Shown here: piece after piece, positions 33,313-49,200 of the stretch | Layout: every line of letters starts with the position of its first letter | How positions within the stretch are numbered: position 1 is the first letter of the stretch | Source of the DNA: Hofstenia miamia | Taxonomy: Eukaryota > Xenacoelomorpha > Acoela | Direction of reading: 5' to 3' | DNA: 64,000 bases | Assembly: GCA_004352715.1 (NCBI GenBank) | Contig: SCFE01000075.1 | Coordinates: 1,880,860-1,944,859, forward strand | Position numbers and translations under genes: made by a program | The notes under the pieces: model-generated | Databases searched by the model: none | Told to the model about the DNA's origin: nothing | Seen by the model: the letters and a program-made list of their open reading frames with translations, nothing else

Positions 33313-36300
33313 GTAAGCAGTAAGAACTAAATTTTTACAAGAAAATCTTATTTTCTGAACAAAATACATACTGTTTAAACCTCAACTGTATAACTGTAAC
33401 TCGAGAACAATTTCTTAAATATCTATATACAATTTGTTACGTTAATTCAGTCTCAGTACTGACATATCTATGTAGGTCCAAATCTTCATGCTCCTTTATT
33501 AACTATGAGGGCGGAATCCAGAATTTTAGAGAGGGAAATTGCAAAATATTTAAAAACACTGTTTTATTAAATATTTTAAAATTAAGTTTTTTCACATATT
33601 TATTATTAATCAATTAATAAATAATTTTTGCTTTTATTATTTCACCTTTTGTTTCCCCCAACCTCTTTCCCTCTTATATCACCAATAATGCCTACAGTAT
33701 GTGATAAGTAGCCGTGAATATTCGAACTGTTCAAATAATTTTAGGAAAGTTAATTTTTGAGCATCACAAGTGACAATGTGCTTCCCATGTTTGTAAAAGT
33801 TTACGTTAACTTCTTATATTTTTTGGTAATTGTGGTTTTAAGAAAGATAGTGTTTTACTGCCTTTTGGTTGCATAAAATGATATTATAATACTTAATTCT
33901 TCAGAAGAATTTAATAAAGCAAAAATACAACAAAAGTATTCAAGGCAAGACAAGCAGTTGATTAGCATTTTGAATCATGTGATGCGAGAAATAGGCATTA
34001 AATTAGGTTAATTTGAATAATAGTGGTTCGTGTGCCTGAAAAGTATCTATACTTAATCATCGTTTCATTTTTTGCCAGCAGAGGTATCTGCAGCAATAAC
34101 GTTTACGTATTCAAGTCAAAGCATAAGAAGAGGTTTTAAATACTCTGGAATTAAATGTATCCGACTATTGAGGTTTTCGAGTCTACGATGGGAATACCCA
34201 AATAGGTATTATATTCAAATGCTCGACCACTAGCATAATATCACAAAAATAGCATATGTGGTTTTATGATAACTCTGTCACCAAGCAACCACATAAAAGT
34301 AAGTCTTTGTTTGAAATCATAGTTATTGGAATTCATTCTAACTTTATTATTTTCATATTCAATAAGGAAAAATCGCTGTGAACAAATCATCTGTTCCCTG
34401 AATTTTTAAAGGCATTCCTCCCACATTTTATTAGCATTATTAGTGTACACTTCCACCTACACTTGATTTTAAATGTTGAAATTATGGATATTTAATTGCA
34501 CTCGATTCAATTGTGTGTTTCAAATAAACATTTGCAATTGTATACTATTCAAAAATCTAAATTGAAATTTCAAATTTCCACAAAATTAAGATGTAAAACA
34601 TTAATTAGCAAGCCCGCCAATTATATTGGTAGACGTCGGACGTAAGAGAAATCCATAGATAAATTTTAGGAAATCACGGATTTTTATGAACTCCCAGAAA
34701 TCATATGGTGAGAAAATTGTGAATTTTGACGATCATATTATGTAGATAGGATTTTACCTAAGTAAGTGTAGATCCAATGCATGTCCAGATTCGAGGAGAA
34801 TGGTCGACCCAACCCATTGGTCTAGGAATTCGCAATCCGATCGTTTCGTTAGTAATACATTTCAAATTCAAAATCAGCTTAAGAATAGTAAATTTGACAA
34901 TAAATGTATATTTTAAGTTCAACTTTTTAATGCAATCAACTCGAATTGCATAATGCAACTATGTAAAGTATTATTACTTTAAGTTAAATATAGCAATAGT
35001 TCACTATAATTATATCATTATTTTTGTCTTTATATGATGGAAAAGAATTGCGTTTATTAGTTGTTTTTGTGGGTCACTTGTCACTGCCAGTGGAAGGAAA
35101 ATATTCAATTTAATCTATATACAAATTGTACAAATTTATTAAATTCATTTATGAATGGTTCAATAAAAGAATACGATATCCATTTAACTTCACGAAGTTT
35201 CAACTTTGATGGCTGTGATTATTCTCAAAGGTTGTAAGGTTCATATAGTTTTTCTCAGGGTGGCATCTGAAGATAAAACTTTTAACAGTGCTTGCTACAA
35301 TGGTTCTGATTTTTAGTAACGCATTTGCTATATATTTACGTTTTAATTATTTGCTGATAAATTAATTTTGATTTTTATTCGTTTTGTATTACTCCCCGTT
35401 TATTTAATGAAACAGAATTAAAATATCCAGCAGTAACTAGAAATACTTAGGCGCTACAGCTTTCTTAAAAGTATATTAAAAATAGTTATCTATCAAGAGC
35501 TCTTTCAAAATAACAGAAAGGAAAACTTACAGATACGTTCTTTTAAACATTACTTTAAATATTGCCTTGAAACAACAATTGTACAAATGAATAAGGCAAT
35601 TAAACAGCCTAATGGGAGGGGGAAGCTTTTCTTAAAATTGCATTATTTCATTCTATAAACCACATATAAAAATTTTATTTGAAATTGTGTTCTTGCTACA
35701 ATTAAATGCTGAGGATATTGCAAACGCTAAAACTTTAGATACTTTTGAAAAAGATTGAGCAGTGAAAATTCACATCATCTAACTGTAAGGACTGATACAT
35801 AAAAAGATTAAAATCAATACTTAGCATAGCAGAAATATTTCTCCATATCTAGATTTTATTTAATAAAATATTGTTGTCCGCACTATTGAATGCGTAAACC
35901 TAGATAAAATTATTCAATCGTTGGATAAGGAGAAGCAATTATGAGTAAGAATGGCGTATTTAGTGCCATTTGAAAAAATCTCTTTCAGTGAATGTGAAGA
36001 CCATAAATAGGTTTCTATTTTTTTATGATAAGAATAAAATATGTTTCATTAATCTTGATTCCTTAATTTTTGTTTTTCATTAGCAGAGATTTGCTTTGTT
36101 ATTAAAAACAAGAATATCGCCTTCAGTGTTGAAGTGCTTCTATTCTTTGTAGATGTCATAAAAAATATCATTGTGCATCACTGTACATTAGATATTTCTT
36201 TGATAATTTCTCTCAGTCATAATATAATCTGAAATGTATATACAGATATTAACAGTCAGAGAGTAAGCTAACTTAGTAGTGATCACTATTTAAAACACTA

Positions 36301-39212
36301 ATATTTCTTTCCCGCCAAGTCCATTTAGATTGCTATGAACTGTGATTATGATTATATTTAAAACTTTTGCTGAAAATTAGTTCAATCTTGACAATGTTTC
36401 AAAGTTTTCAGAATTGAAATGTGTTCTCTATTTGAATGGAATACAATCATACTATTCATTATTAATTTGGATTGCTTCAGTGAATAACACTCCATTTTAA
36501 GGGATAGATCTTTGTAGACCCCAGGTTCTCTGGATATAGCAATTCAAATCCATCGCGTCTACAAATTTTAACATAAAAATTGTTAAGAAATTAATTGCCC
36601 CTGCTTTTAGAGAATGAAGTGTTGGTAAGCTTTGAAGTAATATATCTGTCTTATCGCCAACATCTTTAAGAAATAGTTGTTGAAAAAACTCATTTCAAGG
36701 AAAGAGATTGCAATGCTTTTGAAAACATCATATGATAATGAGCTTTCAGAATACAAAAAAGAACAAATTTCACGTTCCTCTTCGAAATACTTGACAGACA
36801 AAGCTTCGCATCAGCTATGGGTGAAATATTGGAGAAAAATTCTAAAAAACATAATTTTGAAACTCATTTTCAAATTTAAATCACCTTGCAACACAATTTC
36901 ATGTTGTCTAAGCTATGACCAATAAAGTATTACAAAAAATTTTAATTTTGGGCTAGCGACGTCATTGTGCAATATACTATTGCTAGGTGTATGTTTTGTT
37001 TACACTAAACCTCTCTAAGCATCATGAACACAAACATTGTCAAATTTCTAACTTCAAATTCCGACTAATAATCCTTCTAGCTTAAATTAATACTAAAAAT
37101 CGCATTGAATGAGTTAAATAATCACATAACCGATTTTTTAATATTCGTGAATAAATATTTCATCTACTGGATAGTACTGAAAACGCCATTATTTCTGTTA
37201 GGTATATTCCTAACCACACTACAATATTGTTGCAATATATCGCAAAATGATTGCAAAATCTAATGTACATATATGAATTTTCAAAATGCTCCACATTCAA
37301 TACATATACACTAAGTTGAAGGAGATTTTTCAGTTTTAGAATTCTTCAATAGCGTTAAGTGCTTAAATATTTTATCAGAAAGAATATGTGCAAAATGTCT
37401 GATGTTAAATTAGGAATTTGTCGCGAAGTTGTTCTGCGCAGGCAGTAGAAAAACGTTGAATTTAACATTTTCCTAAACTATCTATTGAAAAATGGCGCAG
37501 CTCTAGTCGAATCTTGAAAAATATTATTTATTTAAATGGCAATTAAATTGTATCTATTTTATATATCTCGTTAATAAATAATGACTTAGATGTATTTATT
37601 AAATTGATAGTTTGCAAGAATATATTTTTTATCTTCTTTGAATACAGTTCAATTGTTAATCGATGAATTTAATTGCCTTCAACCCAAGAATTCCCCATGG
37701 AGCTACAACCCTTGCGCTTTCTTGGTAACTGCGCAACAGGTGATAAGATTTTTATTGTTTGCGATTTCTCGTCAGCGCCTGACAAATGTTATACCTAACA
37801 TAAATTTTTATGGAAACTCTTCATTATTTAATATATGTATATCAAGATTTCACACTAGTTTTGGATAAATATTCATGTTAATATTATTGTTACATATATT
37901 GAAAAGACAACAATAAATGAAATTTTCAACCTAAGGTTTTTAGTGAATTCTTGAAAGACGTTGATCGGAACCGATGTTCTTAAATATTAATTTCAAAATT
38001 TTGAATATGTTCGTAAATTTTCCACAGAATTTCAAGAAACTATCAGCGTTGTTGCTCAACCCGGGGACCCATGCGACCCGGATAAGATTGACCGGTGACA
38101 AAATGTATTAAGTTTAATAATTTAACCCCATTCTATTTCTGACAAAAATTCGGGCATAGATTTAAATTTGAAACATCGAAGAATTAATATTAATTTAATA
38201 TTAACCAATTGCAAAATATGGACTTGCATATAATCAAAATCAAATCAGAATCCGAATCTAAGTGGGATTCTGATACAAATCTTGCTACAGTCGTGACTTA
38301 CTAGTAGGTCATGGTATAGTACAGTGGTGGATCTAAAACATTCTGATGGGCTACTGAAAATTTTTAAGCAAAAAATATTTCGGCAGATAAAACTTTGTGT
38401 GAAATACTTAAATCACAATTCTTTGTTGAACTCTTCTATTGTAGAGTAAGCATGTAAAATTATTTAATATTTCAAATTCGTTTTTCAAACGTACCTATTA
38501 GCAGTGTATGTTTTACAATTGAAGTTATTACGTAAACCAATTTATATTCTGGATTCAAAATCGGATTTCAATGCGAAATAAACAAGGGAATTCGGAGAAC
38601 CATATTACAGAAGCAAACAAAAATCAGCATTAAAAACTTCTGAAATTCAATGGTTACTGAGGTTAGCTCCTTTGTGTAATTTTTTCAATTATTTGATTTA
38701 CATGAATGTGACCTGGTGAACCAGTCTAGTACACCCGAAAGCCTTAAAGAAAAATTGACCCGATGACCAGGCGCACCTGCCAACAAATCACTGACCAGGC
38801 GAATCGGTGACCCAGTTGCAACTCTGGTAGCAATATACATTCATCTAGATATTCATGTCTAATCGTGGCACGTGTGTTAGCAATTTTATGTATGTGGAGT
38901 TAAACATTCATAATATTCAAATATAATAAACCGGTAAAATGATGTTGCCTTAGGAATCGGTTGGAGATTCAAAATGGCGAGAAGTAGAAGTTCGAGTTTG
39001 GAATGATACTGTCGCAAATCTTACACTAATGGCCTTGGGGTCTTCAGCTCCAGAAATTCTTTTAAGCCTTATAGAAATAGTTGGAAACAAAATGAAAAAC
39101 GGAGAACTAGGTCCAAGTACAATTGTTGGATCAGCGGCATTCAACCTGCTCGTTATCACAGCTGTATGCATCATTGCACTACCCAAAGATGCAACAAGGT
39201 AAAACTACTTAG

Positions 39213-39259
<47 letters not shown>

Positions 39260-40162
39260 TTTTATTATAAATTTCTAGTCTCGAAAAGTCTTATTTAAAA
39301 TACAATCTTTAGATTTCGGATTTGTAATTCCAACTTTGGAATACCATCAATATTGATCATATCATATCGTTTTTTCAATAATTTTTTATCAATTTCCTGA
39401 TTAGAAAGGCTTAACTCAGGACGGATAATAACGTTGAATTGTGAATTTACATCAAAAATTTCTTATAAGTTATATTATTTCTAAATGCATTGCTTTGAAG
39501 TTTATCTATTGCTCCATTGATTCTTTCTGAGCACTGTTCGCAACAACAAATTACATTTTTCGCAATGGCTATATTTGACTGCCTAAATAATGTATTCGTT
39601 TTGAAGATGAAGTCTACCGCTGGCCTGAGTAACCATTTTAGGCATCCACATTGTAATGATTCAAAATTTTATCCAGCAATAGCTTAGTAAAATGAGGCCT
39701 CTGAAGCACATTAAAATCAAAATTAAGTAGTATTGTATAAGTTTTTACTTTGTAGCAAAAAATATGTTTTTCTAGGAAAAAATAATGGCAATCATATTTT
39801 TGTTAACATTTAATTAAATAATAGTGTCATGTGACTAAATGGAATGTATTTCTTGTGCTTTCAGTTTTTTTTCTACTCAGCAGTATTAATTAAAAAACAT
39901 TCTATATACTTAATGGTATTGTGTATTATGGCTAACAAAAGTTGCATCAAGTCCTAGAAACAATGTGATTGCAACACAAAAAATGCAGAATACATAGATT
40001 GCAATGCAATATAATACTGCAATATATTGCAATGTAAGGCCATATTTTGATTTATTAAGAACTTCCTGTTTTAACGCTATAAACTCAATTTTTTGCTCAT
40101 GTAGGAAATTTCAAACTTATTGCAAACTATGTTTGACATTAGTTTCAACCGAAATATGCAGT

Positions 40163-40215
<53 letters not shown>

Positions 40216-43200
40216 AATAAATATATATATATATATGTTTATTGTGTTTATATGTCTAAATGAATTCTTCAAAGGCTTTAAATTTTTTAAAATATTTTCA
40301 AAATGACAATAGAGTTGCAAAAATAAGCATTTACCATTATTAATGGAATTGCACTAAGCAGCGAATTTTTAATAATATATTAAAAAAGCTTAGAAATCCG
40401 TTAACAAACATCGCTAAAGCAAGTAGCTTTTAGCAGAAACCTAAAACAGTTTTTAAAATACACTACCAAATAAATTTGACAATAAATTGGCCCCAGGCAT
40501 TTCGTGCATTGTTCTTATCTGCAGTTCTTTTAAAAGTAAAGTTTGAATTTTTCTTGTCAAATTACAAACTTTTTTCGTGACCAGTTTTCTTCATAAAACT
40601 GCGTGAAATTTACCTGGAAATTTGCTATTGGTGATGTAAGCGATTTATTAATCTAAAAACTATTATTAAATTATTATGAAATTAGAAACACCAAAATTTA
40701 TCGAGTTGAAATATATAGCTTTTCAATTATTGGAAACACAGTGTAAATAGGTTTTAGTTAAAGTTAGAAGAACATTTCAAACTATATGGTTTTGTAAAAT
40801 TATTTGATTGCAGTCTTAAGCTTGTTATTATATGCTTACTTTTAAGTAAAATAAAATTCTAGCAAGACTAGTTTTTTCCAAATACGGTTTAGCCTAATGA
40901 TAATATATATATATATATATTTCCTAAATGAGTCTAAGATGTTCCTTAGCAGCTTAATGATAGATGTAGCTCATAAATATGATATGGAGAGTGATTTCAG
41001 TATACTTCCAGGAGCGCTGCACCTGTATTAGCAACATTCAAGATTTTGAATGTTTAGTCTACTTTAGAAAAAATGCTTTAAGTGCTTTTACTGTCTAAAT
41101 TTAGAACTATTAAAGAAGTCAACGTTTTCATATTGACCTCTTTCTTCTCTGTCATGGCGTACGTTTGGTTATTCTTCATATTGAAAGTGTCTTCAAAGAA
41201 TGAGGTATTATCTTTAAGTGGGAGTCACTTTGTCTTGAAATGGAATTGATTTTAAATTAGGCCTTAAACGAAAGTACACCTCTTTCTAAATTCTCCACAA
41301 TTTGTTGTTCATTTTTACTGAAATCTTAAAATATATAATATCTTTTAACTTCTTTACAATTCTATCACAATAAACTATGCTGATTGTATATTAATACAAT
41401 AAGTTATTGAAAAACACAAACCTCATTTAGTTAGCACTTATTAAATATTATGTTTCTGTTGATTGAACTTTAATGTATGTATTGTTGCCTCATATGTAAA
41501 TGAAAAAATTCCAATTTTTATATAAATTCTGTGAAAAGCAAAACTATAAGTTTGTCATAAATAATGGCAACTTTAATCACCAGCTTAGAACAAATTGTAA
41601 ACATGAGATGGGTTTCAAACCAAAGATTACATTCCCTTAAACTTCTCGGTGGAACTCTCAGGCTCGTATATGCAGCATAGATTGGCCACAAAAGTTAATT
41701 CTGAAAAAAAGTCCCTATTTTTGCTTAAAATATGAACATTTACTAATTTTTTCTTTAGAAAATTACATATTGCAGTGTCCTCTCCTGATGTTATGAAAAT
41801 TGCTGGACTTCATGTAATATGGGAAAATTTGAAGTGCTGCTAATATAAATTTTGAGTAAATCTCTAAAATAATTGTTTAATTTAAACATAAAATATTATT
41901 TAATATTTTTTTTCGGGAAATATTTATGCATAATTTAACAAACATTTAATCCGATTTCACATTATTTGCAGTTTTTCATAACAATGAATATGACCTTACT
42001 GTATATAATTTGATTGGAAAAAAATTTTGTTATGACCGTTCCAAGAAAAAGAAATAAGGTTTTTACTGCCCACGCTAGCATTGCACAATCCTGTAAGTTC
42101 ATAGCCTCAGTTATCCAAATCCTATCGAGTGGTAAAGGGTACTAGTGTAAATTATAAATTATTGCATTAAGGATCTTCATAGTTAATTCATAGACTCATT
42201 TCCTGACAGTTTGTTTCAAGTGTTTCATAATAGAAAAACTTTTCGTGCAATAAACAATAGAATCTTATTTGGAAAACTAAATCACTAAATTGATTTCAGA
42301 TATTTGTATTTACTAGGTCAAGCTAAAAGCTTTCGCTGTATCTGCTTAGTCAGCTTACTTAATGAGATGCTAAGTAAATAACCAAGAAACATTTCAATAA
42401 AAATTTTATTTTTGAAATGTGGGCAAATACCAAGAGTATGATTTTAAAACTTGCATTTTCTGAACAATACTGGTAATATATTTACTATAAATATCTCTTT
42501 TAAAGAATTTCTTGATCTAGTATTGAAGAAGTATGAAATTCTCCTAATGCTCCTAAAAAAATAGTTGCGGGAATCTTACATCTAAGAAAATGTACTTTGA
42601 AGTAGTTTTAAATTTTAATAGCCATTCTTTTGCTGCTTTAACGGGTGTGTAAAATCAATTCTTTATGCTTAGATTTAGCTATAAATTATTTATTAACTGC
42701 ACCATATTTCAAGCAAATTAGTTAAATAATTTGTTTCCAATCCTCTATAAATTATTTAAGTTAGGTATTTTTACAACCAAGGAAAGTTTGTTTCCAACAA
42801 TTTTTACTGTAGGTAACTAACAATGCACCTTTTTGTGTTGAAGCTGGCCAATTACAACTTTCATGTATGTCAACTGAACATTGATGTTTAAAACACTTTC
42901 AATGTTTTCTCAAAGAGTCAATGCAATTGATGTAACTTAGGGTCTCTCGACTTTAGATATTTTGCAATTATTTTGCATGGGCCATGTAAACGTTATTGTG
43001 AAAGGGTATATATAATTCATGGATAATATTGTGCATAAAAAATTTAAATAATTTGTTTTCTTAATTGGAGAATGTGTGTCTCAGGCGTGTATTTTAAAAT
43101 ATTCAATAATGCAGTTATTATTTCTTTTCCTTTTTGGCGTTGGTGCTGTGCCTAGAGCTCCAAGCACTACCTGTACTACTTTGACTTTATTCAACTTGCA

Positions 43201-46200
43201 CAATTTCTCTATTTCCTCTGCCAACTCCCTGTATTTATTAATCTAATGTTTCTCTTTGCGTCCTGCAATTCGGTCCTCGGTATGTCTATCAAAATTCCTA
43301 TTCATTCATCTTTATCTACCACTCCTATATCTTCCTTCCTTGCTTCTATCACCTTGCTAGTCTGTATTTTGAAGGTTTTCTAACCTTCTCATTCCTTGTG
43401 TTGTTCTGTAGGTTCATGCTCAAACCAATTATCTTCTGCTTCTAACCCATGATATCTACTCAAACTCCAATATACCATATGTTTCACTTTATCATGATTG
43501 AACTTATACTCTTTCTGCGCCAACTACTCACACCCTGCAATCATATGATTTACTGACTCCGACACGCTCCTACATATCCTTCATTCGTCACTTAACTTTT
43601 GCTATTCTGTCTATGAGCTCCTTCACCCAGTTTGTCCTGACTGCTTGCTCTTGTGCAGCCATTATCAATGCTTCTGTTTCTCTCTTCAGTCCTGCCCTCA
43701 TTAGCTACTTTTTGCTCTTTTCTCTTTCAGAGTTTTCAGGATTTCTTCAGTATTTTCCATCCTAGACCTTGTTTCTTTTTTTGTCTCTTTCTACTTCTAT
43801 TCTATTCTTGTATGCTTTCTTTTCTTCACCATCTGCTTTATCTTCTTTCACCTCATACTGACCTCCAGCAGTGATTATTCGGTTATTTTGCTACATTTTG
43901 CTTTAGTCCTAGTGCTTCTGCTTCCATAGTTTCAGCCTGTACCACATCTATCTCAGTTGTCATTTTCCCATCTCTCTCTTTAGGAATCCAATCCACTTCC
44001 GTAAAACTGTATTGGCCCCTAGTGTCTTGTCATATGCATTAATGCAGTCTATCAACTTCATTGATATTCTGTGTCAGGAATATCCTTCTTTATACCATCT
44101 CTAATTCTCCTGCTAGTCTCAAATTAACACTTAAAACTTATTATTATTATTCTTCTTCTTTTTAGGATTTCTTATAATTTCACTCAAAGCAGTGGTTATC
44201 AAGATTTAGCCAATTAGTCCCCTAAGCCTTAACTATATGCCTATTTAAAGTGTACATATTTAATATGAGTTGTAAGGAATTTTAAAGTTGAGGAGACTTT
44301 GAAAAGAAGTTGTTCTATATTCTATAAACTAAATGAAATCTCATTTTAATAAATTTATATGACGAATATTTCCGCTACTTCAACTGTTGTTCTCCACCCA
44401 ATGTTTGTCCATAATTAAAGTTCTACAGCAGGCATATTTAAACTATCTCAAAATTACAAGTTATTATTTAAAAAAACAAAATTTACTGACGCAATTCAGA
44501 AATTTTTTAAGAAACAATGTGCCTTTGAAGTCTAAGCCCAGCGTCTAGACTGATAATAATTTCCTAAGCACACAGAAACAAATTTGCTTTTAAAATTGAT
44601 AATCATGCTTCTAAAAAACTTAATCAGAAATTTAGACATTTCCTTCTTTTCAATTAAAAATACTAAATTTTCTAATTTTTTATTTAGCATACGCAATCGA
44701 CTGCATTATTGCTAATATTAATGATTTTCAAATTCACATTTTATAAAGAAATTCATCAGTTTTAAGCAATTTTGTATGGGCTGAAAGTTTTGCGCTTTAT
44801 ATGTAATTGTATTATTCAAATGATAGATATGCACTTTAAATCGTCGTCTTTTTAATAACCTGACAGATAGGAAAAAAATCGAAACTGATTTACCAAATTT
44901 AATAATAACTTTTAGACATTTTTAATTAAGTATTACCCGATAGTTGAGAATTTTTTCTCAATTAATCCAATACAAATAATTCAAAGCGAGTGCAAGAATT
45001 TCGTCCCAATTAATAATTTTAGAGGCTAGATTTTTTGTGTAACTTGCTAAGAAATCAACTGATATGTATTTTTTTGCAAATAAACGATATCACTTATCGC
45101 CATATTTTATTTAACTCTCTTCTGCATATTTTTTATGCATATTTGTCACTGGTCATGCAGAAGACGATTAAAGAAAATTCATAATTCATCAAATTTTCAA
45201 AAAAAATACGTTAAAATTAATCGTTTTATAACAAATCGTTGTTTGCGATTGCGAAACTGAAAAATCGTACGAAATGTTAAACAATCATCGATAATCGACC
45301 GATACGAAGACTCTAGTCATTATTAGATAATAATTATAGAATTCGTGTCATATTGCATGCTAAGTCAACGTCATCAACATCATCATCACTTAAACATAAA
45401 CAGACTTTGGTCTTAATTTAGTAATTTTACAAACAATTGTTAATATGTATGCAAAATACTAAATCATGATAATAAAATATATACATAACGCTTTTCAACT
45501 TTCATTTCATAAATGAATGACCTAAAAACCTGTTTATGCATACAGTTGCATTTATATTTGAAAATTGTTGCAAACACGTGTTCTTACTGAATCGGTTTAT
45601 GTTTATGTTTAGGTGAAACTTTGGGAAGCTGTAATAACACTGATGTTGTTTCCAGTTTTGGTGCTTCTGGCATACGTTCTTGACAAAGGAATTTGCAAAA
45701 AGAAACGAGTTGCAGACTTATCAGTAGAAGACCCTGCTTTGACAATCAGTAGGATTCTTCGATTTTATTAGTGTCTAAACTGAGATTTCAAAACACATAA
45801 GAATTGTATTTAAGGGGTTTCTAATCTTGTTGCTTAAAAATTTAATGAGTTCTGATATGAATAGCTTACATTTAGCTCATTTTTTTAAATAGTTTCTTCT
45901 GCTCAGTAGAGTATTTGCATATGTCTATGAATCTAAAAATATCCATTGGCTAGTGAATTTCTATTTTTTCGAATTTGTTAGATATCGATTGCATTAACCT
46001 GCTAAATATTGTTCTCTTCCATTTAGACTAAGTCTCGAAGGCGTTTTTATCTAAAATGGCATTGCAACTGTAAGGCATAAAACAATTACTCTTCTGCCTC
46101 ACTATTTTAAGAAATACTTTATTGCATTCAAATTAATAATGCATTACATGCCTATATATACTAGTGAAGTGCGGGATGCTACTCGGTACGGGTGGGTGGG

Positions 46201-49200
46201 CATATATTTTATGTTGTACCGGAGAGTACGGGTAAGCTTTACCATTTCACATTATGTATACATTATGATTTTTTTCAAAATTATAATTTTATTATAAAAT
46301 ATTTAAAAATTTAACATATAAAGAAGGCTTGTTTGCAATATTTAGAGTATAACTTAATAGAAGTGAATCGCTATACACGAAAGTTTGTGAAGAGTGAAAA
46401 CAAATTGAAATGCAATTTGAAACATATAAAATAATTTCCCAATTACGAAAGGAAGTTGATAATGGACTTTATATAGCACTCTAAGATTACTATAAATGTA
46501 AAAAGATATTATGATGATTTCTATTATAGTGAAATAATATTTTCTCGATGAAATGTTTTAGACATGTACAAAGTGAGCAAAAGTTTAGAATATAGTCACA
46601 CACAGCTAGACAATTATTTATAATAATTTACATCAGCTAAGACAAGATTATCAAAGTTCTAACAAATTTGAAACTAGAACTATGCTTAGCCAACTAAGCA
46701 ATAAATTTTCCAGCGTAAATAGTTGCAGACCTCTCACCATTGGCATATTTGTATTAATTCATAAATAAAATGTAAATTTGTTTATCAAAATATGATTAAG
46801 TATTGAATTTTAACACATTTAAAACTCCTTGGAAAGCAAATGCTTTGTGAATATACATAATAAGATTGTTTAAAATTTAGAGGAGAAAACTTTTAAGCAC
46901 GCTTTTTTACTTTTTAGTGATGATAAATGTGCAACAATATAAATTTAATGGTATAAAATTTCTCACAGAACAATTTTACTAAATACATTTTAGAACTTTT
47001 CACCTTTCAAGTGCTTTTCTCTGGATTCGTTATTTTCAAGAACTTAGATAGTTTCAACAGAAAATGAAAAGTTATCTTTCAGTTAATTTTCTTTAAGCGA
47101 AGCAATATCAATTTCAAGCATGAATGTAATTAATGATCAGTATTCAAAACTGTACTTTGTTTGGTTTCAAAGCATTTTAGTGTTTAAATTTGATTATTTG
47201 TTCCTTTCCCGAACGTTGAACTCGTTTCATGCTAAGCATCCAAAAACAATTCTAAGACCATTGTGCATAATAGGTTTTGTTTTTCCTATTGTGTGGATTC
47301 CTTAGAGAATAAAAGGTATTTTTTTCATTTTCTAAATGGTGCATTTGCAAATTGTGAACTACTTATTCTAAAGCTCCGCATGTTCAATCAAATTATATTT
47401 AAATCTGAAATATCAGCGCAAAAAGTGTGATATGGCAGCATAAATGTCATTAAATTGCAGCATGGCTAGTTCCTAGTTATAAGCAATGCATTACCTCAGT
47501 AAAATATATGAATAAACCTCAGCAGTTGGTTCTTATCCGCAAAACATTATTATTGTCTATATTTTATTAGCATTTACATCCATTTTAAAAGAAGTAGTAC
47601 ATCTAAGTATTTAAAAAGCTTTAAAGTATGCTTTAGCAATGTATATATATATATATATATATTTATTTATTTATTTATGCGGACGCTAAGTATAAATCAC
47701 CAAATATATACGGGCGCTCTAGTAAAGGCTGTCAAATATATAATATATATGAGCGCTAAGTAAGCACGTAGTTACTGACACTGATGAAAAACTGGCCAGA
47801 GTCAGACATATTCCGGCTGAAATCGGCATCTTTTAAATGACCGGAAGCGGACCTCATTTTCTCTGGGAAGAATTGCTAATATCGACTTGAAAAAAATATC
47901 AGATATTGAACAACCCCCAAATTTTTAAAAATGTGAAAATTTGATCTAAAACGCATTCATGATTGTTGAAATGGCAATAAATTTTTCAACTATATTTTTC
48001 ATTTTTTCATTTTTTTTATTTGTTGGGAATTGCTCTCCTTGAGCCCAAATTTGGTGTGTGGCTATTAAATGAACCCTAAGGCTATCGTGCATAATCAATT
48101 TGTGATTTTTTTGACGCTAACCGGCCGAAATGCTTGCGGGCGCTACGTATCGGGAAAATCAGTTTTCGCGGGTGTTCAGTATAAAACCCGTAGTACTTAG
48201 CGCCTGTATATATATATATATATATATATATGGGTCATTATTTATATAATGAAGTTTGCTTGTCCCTTTCGTTACGTTAACATTGAATGTCTGTAGATTT
48301 ACATTTATGCAAAGAAAACCATTATTAGTGCATGATTCTATATATATATATATATATGTATATATAGAACTTTGTTGTACTTCTATTTAATTATTTATAC
48401 TGGATAAAGTATCAATGTAGGTATGAGAATCAAATGTCTTTTGCCAATATTTTTGTTTATGCTTCAGATGGTAATATAACTTCTATAAATTCTTTAGGTA
48501 ATGATTAATTATTTGCTATCTAATATAATACAATGGATATTAATGTCTTTTATTTTGTACTTGTTGTACTAAACTCGGTATAAACTAATGGTTTTTCTTT
48601 TGAAGTGTTTTGAATCTAGTAATTGGAAAGGACTTTATCCTTAATCTAGTCTATTTATTTTACACTTAAAATAAAATTCCTCTTCTGAACAAAAATTTTC
48701 ATTAGAAAAACAGAATCAAAAAATGTAATTGAATAATTAACCAAAATTTTGTAAATTGCGTTGTTATAAAATTCATATTGAATAGAAAACATGAATGATT
48801 CAATAGCATTACGAATGTAATGGTTTATTGCTCCTGTCACCCCTTTTTTTCATTTATCCATACAAATACATGTGCATATGCATGCATATGCATATATGTT
48901 TTTTATGTATACCGTACGCGTATTTATAAAGAGCTTACATAAGTGACTAGGTTTCAAACATTTTTGCACTCAAACAAATATTTTGTCTAATATTCCATTT
49001 GACCATTGATCAATGAAGCCTCAAGAGCTTACTACAATGATGATGAAGAAAATTTACAATGAAATGACGTAGGCAAAACATGAAATTAAAAAAAGTTGTC
49101 CGAAAAACTTTCGAAGAATGTGACAATATTCACCATCATCTTCAAAGAATCCATGATTCAACATGTTAAAGATTTTCATTATATGTTATAACCCTGATTG

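Noticed and set aside
37649-37739. Possible extra NCX exon between the first two visible exons
   Set aside because: It is open and flanked by AG and GT, but exons 33112-33312 and 38954-39198 already join in phase with family-like spacing, and its sequence (LLIDEFNCLQPK) matches nothing in NCX.
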